The notes under the pieces are model-generated. The model was not told the origin of the DNA. It made no database searches and saw nothing but the letters and a program-made list of their open reading frames with translations. Of a stretch of 36,285 nt of DNA, positions 31,699 through 36,285 are shown one piece after another. The stretch spans positions 1 through 36,285 of the forward strand of contig NZ_SORI01000023.1 of the NCBI RefSeq assembly GCF_004366815.1. The letters are read 5' to 3'. The position numbers and the translations under genes are program-made. Position 1 is the stretch's first letter. Every line of letters begins with the position of its first letter. Origin of the DNA: Aminivibrio pyruvatiphilus (lineage in GTDB: Bacteria; Synergistota; Synergistia; Synergistales; Aminobacteriaceae).

Positions 31699-34032
31699 GT
31701 GAAGACCGGCCGATACGGAAAACCGCCCCGATCAGGAAAATTCCTGATCATCGTTCTTGTTCTGCTTTGTGCCGTCCTGGCCCCGGCGAATTTTCTTTCA
31801 GCCTCGGAGACGGCTTCTCCGGAGGTTCACCAGTCCCCGGCCCCCGGCAACGGGGCGAAGGAGGAATGGAAGCCGCCGTCGACCCCTGAAGGCATTGCCC
31901 AGCGGATCGAGGATATCCAGAAGGAGATGGACCTCTACCTCAAGCAGAGAGAAGAAATCCAGACCGACGACGGCGTGGAATCGGAAGCCCTGCGGAGACT
32001 CACCGTGGCCCTCGGGGCGGTTCAGAACGTGTATTCCAGGTACAACTCCGCCCTCGAAAACCTGGGCCGGGCACGGGATGAAGCAGCCGAGGCCTCTCTA
32101 AACGAAGGAAAGTCACTCATCAAGGAAAGCCCCCCCTATAACCTTTCCTTCTACGAAAATGTACGCAACCAGTTTGAAGGGGTGGACCAGAGGCTGAAAT
32201 CGGTCCTCTCTTCCGTCCGCCTCGCTGAAGGTTCCCTCGAAAGTCTCCGACGCCAGGTCGCCCAGCTTGAGGGGCGGGTCGCCGAGCTCCGGCAGGAGGG
32301 CCATACTCCGGAAGGAAAGACCATAACGAAAGAACTGCAGCTTCGGGAGGCAGAGGCCGACCTGGAGACGGCGAGGGTCACCATTTTTCTCCAGAACACC
32401 AACCTGGAAGCCTACAGGGTCAGACGCACCTTCCTCGAGGCCCAGAAAAAAATACTGGAAAACGACCTTGCAGGGGTCAAGGAGAACCTCCACTTTGACG
32501 AAGCGGACCGGAACAGCCGGATGGAAGCGATCGCCCAGCAGATCACGAAAACCCGGGAGGGTATTGCGGCACTCCAGGCGGAAAGAGAAAAGCTCCGCAG
32601 CGCACTTACCAGGGCCCAGGGAGAACTGAGTTCAGCCCGTAACGACCAGCAGCGTCTTGTGGCCAGGGCCGGAGTTTCCGAGAGGGAGGCATGGCTGAGG
32701 CACAACCAGGCGGGGCTGGAGCAGGCTGAACAGGAACTCACCGTGCTTGACGAAAACAGGAAGATCTGGGAGGTGCGGTACGGCCTTATACAGGGCACGG
32801 TAAAGACCCAGGAGATCTGGGACTACCGCAGCAGCGTGAGCAGCAGGATCAAGGACCTGGAGAACATGTTCCAGGTTCAGCAGCGGACCCTGGCCTCCCT
32901 TCAGGCCGATATACTGGCCGCCCAGAAGGAACTCGAGGAGGCGAAGGCCAACAACGCCGTTGCCGCCCGTATGCAGAAGCGCATTGAGGCGCTGGACAAG
33001 ACCGTCCAGACCACCAATGCCACCGTGGCCCTGCTGCTGGGGCTCTTCAACAACTACAACCGGTTCCACGAGGAACTGACCAACCAGATCGACGCGGTGC
33101 GCATCGCCGAGCAGGTCACCCGTTTCGGCAGGGACCGCTTCCTGGCCTTCTGGAACATTTCCCTCTGGTCCGGTGAAGGTTTTGATGTCACCATAGCGAA
33201 ACTCGTCCTCGCCATCGTCCTCTTCGGTGCGGCTTTCTTCCTGAGCGGCAGGCTCACCGCCTTTCTCGGAAGGACGCTGCTGAAACGATTCGGCCTCGAC
33301 GCGTCAGCCCGGACGGCCACCCAGCAGATCCTCTTTTATGTCTTCATGGCCTCCTTCATCCTGTCGGCCCTTGACCTGGTCGGCATTCCCCTCACGGCGT
33401 TCGCCTTCCTTGGCGGCGCCCTGGCCATCGGCATCGGTTTCGGCGCCCAGAACTTCTTCAACAACCTCATCAGCGGATTCATCCTGATGTTTTCAAAGCC
33501 CATCAGGCCGGACGACACCATCGAGATAGACGGCCTGTTCGCCACCGTTGAAGAGATCGGGTCCCGGTCCACCCGGGTGAAGACCTTCGACAACATCGAT
33601 GTTCTCATGCCCAACAGCTATTTCCTGAACAACAAGATCATCAACTGGACCCTGACGGACCAGAAGATCCGGCTTCGGATCAACGTGGGAGTGGCCTACG
33701 GCTCGGACGTGAGGGAAGTGGAGAAGCTGCTGCTGAAGGCGGCGGACGACCACTCCAGGGTGCTCGGCAAGCCGGAACCCTACGTGGTTTTCCGGGAGTT
33801 CGGTCCCAATGCTCTGGAGTTCAGCCTCTTCTTCTGGGTGGACATGACCAACGCTTCCACGGTGAAGGTGGCCAGCGACCTCCGGTTCCGCCTCGTCGCC
33901 CTCTTCGAGGACAAGAATATCACCGTGGCCTTGCCCCAGATGGATGTTCACCTGAACGCCACGGAACCCATTGAAGTGTTCATGAGGCGTCCGGCCAGGG
34001 AAGCATCGCCGCAGCAGCAGGAGGAAAACTAG
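31699..34032 (+). CDS. Large MscS-type mechanosensitive channel with periplasmic coiled coil
   Basis: This 777-residue membrane protein resembles MscK/KefA-type large channels. A signal-anchor segment (about 14-35) is followed by a long, mostly helical coiled-coil region (about 55-450) rich in Gln, Glu, Arg and Leu. Membrane segments follow near 498-517 and 540-560. The pore helix near 565-595 (GGALAIGIGFGAQNFFNNLISG) has the Gly/Ala packing pattern of MscS TM3, and the beta domain opens FSKPIRPDDTIEIDG. It should open on membrane tension to release solutes. The start is GTG 31699 with AAGGAGGT seven bases upstream; an ATG at 31697 in the -1 phase meets TGA at once. The peptidase gene follows after one base. 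Confidence 0.9.
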   Translation: MKTGRYGKPPRSGKFLIIVLVLLCAVLAPANFLSASETASPEVHQSPAPGNGAKEEWKPPSTPEGIAQRIEDIQKEMDLYLKQREEIQTDDGVESEALRRLTVALGAVQNVYSRYNSALENLGRARDEAAEASLNEGKSLIKESPPYNLSFYENVRNQFEGVDQRLKSVLSSVRLAEGSLESLRRQVAQLEGRVAELRQEGHTPEGKTITKELQLREAEADLETARVTIFLQNTNLEAYRVRRTFLEAQKKILENDLAGVKENLHFDEADRNSRMEAIAQQITKTREGIAALQAEREKLRSALTRAQGELSSARNDQQRLVARAGVSEREAWLRHNQAGLEQAEQELTVLDENRKIWEVRYGLIQGTVKTQEIWDYRSSVSSRIKDLENMFQVQQRTLASLQADILAAQKELEEAKANNAVAARMQKRIEALDKTVQTTNATVALLLGLFNNYNRFHEELTNQIDAVRIAEQVTRFGRDRFLAFWNISLWSGEGFDVTIAKLVLAIVLFGAAFFLSGRLTAFLGRTLLKRFGLDASARTATQQILFYVFMASFILSALDLVGIPLTAFAFLGGALAIGIGFGAQNFFNNLISGFILMFSKPIRPDDTIEIDGLFATVEEIGSRSTRVKTFDNIDVLMPNSYFLNNKIINWTLTDQKIRLRINVGVAYGSDVREVEKLLLKAADDHSRVLGKPEPYVVFREFGPNALEFSLFFWVDMTNASTVKVASDLRFRLVALFEDKNITVALPQMDVHLNATEPIEVFMRRPAREASPQQQEEN

Positions 34033-34033
34033 C

Positions 34034-35692
34034 GTGCTCTCTCTCAACGGCGAACATCTTTACAGGCTTCTTCTCGATCTTGTCTCCGTTCCGAGCGTTT
34101 CCTTCTCCCGGGAAGAAAACCGCGCGGCGGAGCTCATATACGGAAAACTGGCTGAACTGGACTATTTCCGGCGGAATCCGTCCTACCTCCGGTATCTCCC
34201 TGCCGAGGGGGATCCCCTGGGCAGAAGCGCCGTTGCCGCCCTGGTGAAGGTCTCTCCTGAAATGAAGCGAACGGTTATTCTCACGGGCCATTTCGACGTG
34301 GTGGATGCCGGGGCCTACGGGCCGCTGAAGCACCTGGCCTTTTCGCCTGAAGAGCTGACGAAGCGGGTAGGTGAACTGGATATTCCCCAGGAAGCCCGGG
34401 CTGACCTGGCGAGCGGGGAATACCTCTTCGGCCGGGGAGTTTCCGACATGAAGTCCGGCCTCGCCCTCGAGATGGGGCTCCTGGCGGACGTTTCCCGAAC
34501 CTGCGACTTTCCCGCGAACCTTCTCTTCCTCGGGGTTCCCGACGAGGAGAATACCTCCGCGGGAATGAGGGGGGCGGTCCCCTGGCTTGTGAAGCTAAGG
34601 GAAGAGTGGGGGATAGAGTACTCCGCCGCCCTCAACGGAGAGCCTTCCGTAGGGGGGCGGGAAATTCCCGCAGGCGCTGTGTACGTGGGCACCATCGGCA
34701 AGATCATGCCCTTCTTTCTCTGCGTGGGCAAGGAGGCTCACGTGGGTGATTATTTCGACGGAGTGAGCGCCTCTCTCCTGGCGGCCAATCTCTCTCTCGT
34801 TCTCGAAGGGGCAGCCTCCACCTCGGAGGAGCGGGAAGGAAGAAGTTTCCCCCCCATGGCATGCCTCCGGTTCAGGGACCTGGTAAAGAATTACTCGGTG
34901 ACCCTCCCTGAGCGGGCTGTGGCCTATTACAACCTCCTCACCGTGGAAAAAACTCCCGCCGGAGTGCTCGAGGAGATGAAGGCGGCGGCCCGGGAGGCCC
35001 TGAAGAGGACCCTGGGGAGAATCAGCGAGCAGAACGGCCTGATCAGGAGCAGGGGCGGAATCGCCCCGCGGGCGAAGAGCTTTACTCCCCGGGTTATGGA
35101 CTTCGGTGAACTGCTCGCCGGGGCAAAGAAAAAAACACCGGGTTTCGACGGGCTTCTGGACGAATTTCTCCGTTCCCTCCCCCCCTCCCTGGATGAACGG
35201 GAGCGGGGAGTGGAAACAGCCTCCTATCTGCTCGACCTTGCGGGAGAAAAAGGTCCCCTTGTCGTGACGGGATTCCTTCCGCCCTATTACCCCCCGAGGC
35301 TGAACAACGGGAAAACCGCCGGGGAACGGGCCGTCCTCAGGGCAGTCTGCCGTCTCAGGGAGGACGGAAAGGAGGACGGACTCGACATTTCCACGGTGGA
35401 TGTCTTCCACGGCATCATGGATCTCAGTTATTTCGGCTTCCAGGGGAACCCGGATGATCTCGACGCCCTGGGGGAGAATATGCCCCTCTGGGGGAGGGAA
35501 TACCGCTTCCCCCTGGAAGACCTCAAGCAGCTCGACGTCCCCGTGGCGAACTTCGGCCCAGTAGGCAAGGATGACCACAAGAACGGCGAGAGGATTCACC
35601 TTCCCTATTTCCTCAGCACCCTGCCCCGCCTGTTCAGAAACTTCGCCTTCTACGTTGCCGAGGAGGCGGGAAGGGAAGAACCCTCAACGTAG
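34034..35692 (+). CDS. RocB-like M20 family peptidase
   Basis: This 552-residue protein is related to RocB, the arginine-utilisation protein of the M20 zinc peptidase clan. Seen: the metal ligand His in LTGHFDVVDAG, Asp in FGRGVSDMKSG, the catalytic Glu-Glu in VPDEENTSAGMRG, and a late GKDDHKNGERIHL segment. Length and layout match RocB better than ordinary M20 aminoacylases or dipeptidases of about 400 residues. It probably hydrolyses an amide or peptide bond in amino-acid catabolism; the substrate is not known. The GTG start lies one base after the channel stop, with AGGAGGA inside that gene's end, so translation is coupled. It ends at a good terminator. Confidence 0.85.
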   Translation: MLSLNGEHLYRLLLDLVSVPSVSFSREENRAAELIYGKLAELDYFRRNPSYLRYLPAEGDPLGRSAVAALVKVSPEMKRTVILTGHFDVVDAGAYGPLKHLAFSPEELTKRVGELDIPQEARADLASGEYLFGRGVSDMKSGLALEMGLLADVSRTCDFPANLLFLGVPDEENTSAGMRGAVPWLVKLREEWGIEYSAALNGEPSVGGREIPAGAVYVGTIGKIMPFFLCVGKEAHVGDYFDGVSASLLAANLSLVLEGAASTSEEREGRSFPPMACLRFRDLVKNYSVTLPERAVAYYNLLTVEKTPAGVLEEMKAAAREALKRTLGRISEQNGLIRSRGGIAPRAKSFTPRVMDFGELLAGAKKKTPGFDGLLDEFLRSLPPSLDERERGVETASYLLDLAGEKGPLVVTGFLPPYYPPRLNNGKTAGERAVLRAVCRLREDGKEDGLDISTVDVFHGIMDLSYFGFQGNPDDLDALGENMPLWGREYRFPLEDLKQLDVPVANFGPVGKDDHKNGERIHLPYFLSTLPRLFRNFAFYVAEEAGREEPST

Positions 35693-35698
35693 GACGCA

Positions 35699-35732
35699 CG
35701 GGGCGCCGGTCTTGCCGGTGCCCCGCTTTTTT
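35699..35732 (+). terminator. Terminator after the RocB-like gene
   Basis: An 11-bp stem with one G-T pair (35699-35709 with 35715-35725) is followed by six T residues. Confidence 0.9.
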
Positions 35733-35769
35733 CCGGGAAAGGGGGATGCGGCAGAAAAAAGGAAACAGT

Positions 35770-35798
35770 TTGTGACTGGATCGTGGTCGTAGTAAAAT
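35770..35798 (+). promoter_or_regulatory. Promoter of the amino-acid-binding protein gene
   Basis: TTGTGA (35770-35775) and TAAAAT (35793-35798) are 17 bases apart, about 45 bases before the start codon. Confidence 0.65.
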
Positions 35799-35842
35799 AA
35801 AGAGCGTTCAGGCAGTGAAATTCACTCAGGAGGTGGTAGATT

Positions 35843-36285
35843 TTGAAAAAGAACTGGTTGATAGGTCTGGCTGTACTCGTCGTTATTGTCGGATATTTTG
35901 TGATGCAGCAGAAACCGGCGCCCGAAGCGCCCAAGGAGACCCCGAAGCAGGAAGCGCCCGCGCCAAAGCCAGCCGAGGCCCCGAAGGCCGAGGAAAAACC
36001 TGCTGAAGCTCCCAAGCCGGCCGAGGCGCCGAAGGCTGAGGAAAAGCCTGCCGAGACCCCGAAGCCCGCTGAAGAACCGAAACCTGCCGAACCTCCGAAA
36101 CCTGAGGAGAAACCTGCCGAACCCGCAAAGACTGAAGAAGTGAAGGCCGGACCCCAGCCCGTAAAGATCGGGTACCTTGCGGCGCTCACGGGCGACTGGG
36201 CCGCCTACGGCCAGACGGAAGAGAAGACCGCCCGCCTTGCGGTGGAGCAGATCAATGCCAAGGGCGGCGTGCTGGGCCGTCCCAT
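35843..36285 (+). CDS. ABC transporter substrate-binding protein, branched-chain amino acid type (partial)
   Basis: The gene runs off the window, so only the first 147 residues are seen. The TTG start has AGGAGGT eight bases upstream. A membrane anchor (about residues 5-21, WLIGLAVLVVIVGYFVM) has no lipobox Cys. About 80 residues of Pro, Ala, Lys and Glu repeats follow (units such as PAEAPK and AEEKPAE). Then the periplasmic-binding fold type I begins with VKIGYLAALTGDWAAYGQ and the LAVEQINAKGGVLGRP motif typical of LivJ-like proteins. It probably binds an amino acid for ABC uptake while tethered to the membrane by the long charged linker. Permease and ATPase genes would be expected just beyond the window. 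Confidence 0.85.
   Translation, partial: MKKNWLIGLAVLVVIVGYFVMQQKPAPEAPKETPKQEAPAPKPAEAPKAEEKPAEAPKPAEAPKAEEKPAETPKPAEEPKPAEPPKPEEKPAEPAKTEEVKAGPQPVKIGYLAALTGDWAAYGQTEEKTARLAVEQINAKGGVLGRP

Noticed and set aside
35850..36130. Tandem DNA repeat or CRISPR-like array near the right end
   Set aside because: The periodicity is in codons for Pro, Ala, Lys and Glu within one open frame, with variable unit length and no spacers.

Overview
The window looks like a chromosomal segment of a GC-rich, anaerobic, amino-acid-fermenting bacterium, most likely a member of the Synergistota. This is inferred from the gene mix: TRAP transporters, an L-cysteine desulfidase, a RocB-type M20 peptidase, an adenosylcobalamin-dependent ribonucleotide reductase, a FlaG protein, a ferredoxin-type QueG-like protein, and frequent GTG/TTG starts with strong AGGAGG sites. 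No rRNA, tRNA, CRISPR array, insertion sequence or phage gene was recognised.

Layout. 1-240: control region of a GntR/FCD regulator, with a palindromic operator over the promoter and a probable ATT start. 241-5756: the regulator, a DctP-DctQ-DctM TRAP importer, an isocitrate-lyase/PEP-mutase family lyase and an HpcH/HpaI aldolase. Together they look like a regulated uptake and C-C cleavage cluster for an unknown carboxylic acid. 5809-10545, minus strand: a leuA-leuC-leuD-leuB operon behind a promoter, a 31-residue leader peptide with a Leu-Cys-Leu-Leu-Leu run, and an intrinsic terminator; this is a textbook-shaped leucine attenuator. 10708-12473: yhdT-panF pantothenate uptake, divergent from leu. 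12685-16505: a baeRF-family protein, a QueG-like Fe-S protein, a PhzF-family enzyme and a secreted protein. 16506-17498: an AT-rich junction and a 5'-truncated dctM remnant. 17554-21568: a MalY/PatB enzyme, and a class II ribonucleotide reductase behind a near-consensus NrdR box. 21623-23980: a small charged protein, FlaG, a highly structured intergenic element, and a SAM-I riboswitch controlling metK. 24091-26838: an RsbW-like kinase, a PAS-SpoIIE phosphatase and a convergent hybrid histidine kinase. 26953-35692: an exported beta-propeller protein, an HD-domain protein, cysteine desulfidase, a nitronate-monooxygenase-family flavoprotein, a large MscS-type channel and a RocB-like peptidase. 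35843-end: the start of a periplasmic amino-acid-binding protein with a long Pro/Ala/Lys/Glu tether.

The most unusual sequence is the intergenic element at 22309-22473. Its ends pair over 13 perfect base pairs. Read on the minus strand, it holds two consecutive hairpins that each place an AGGA loop inside an exact match to the CsrA/RsmE target consensus. The same 13-mer recurs at 106-118, again beside small hairpins. This could be a regulatory RNA or a dispersed structured repeat; its transcription is not shown by the sequence.
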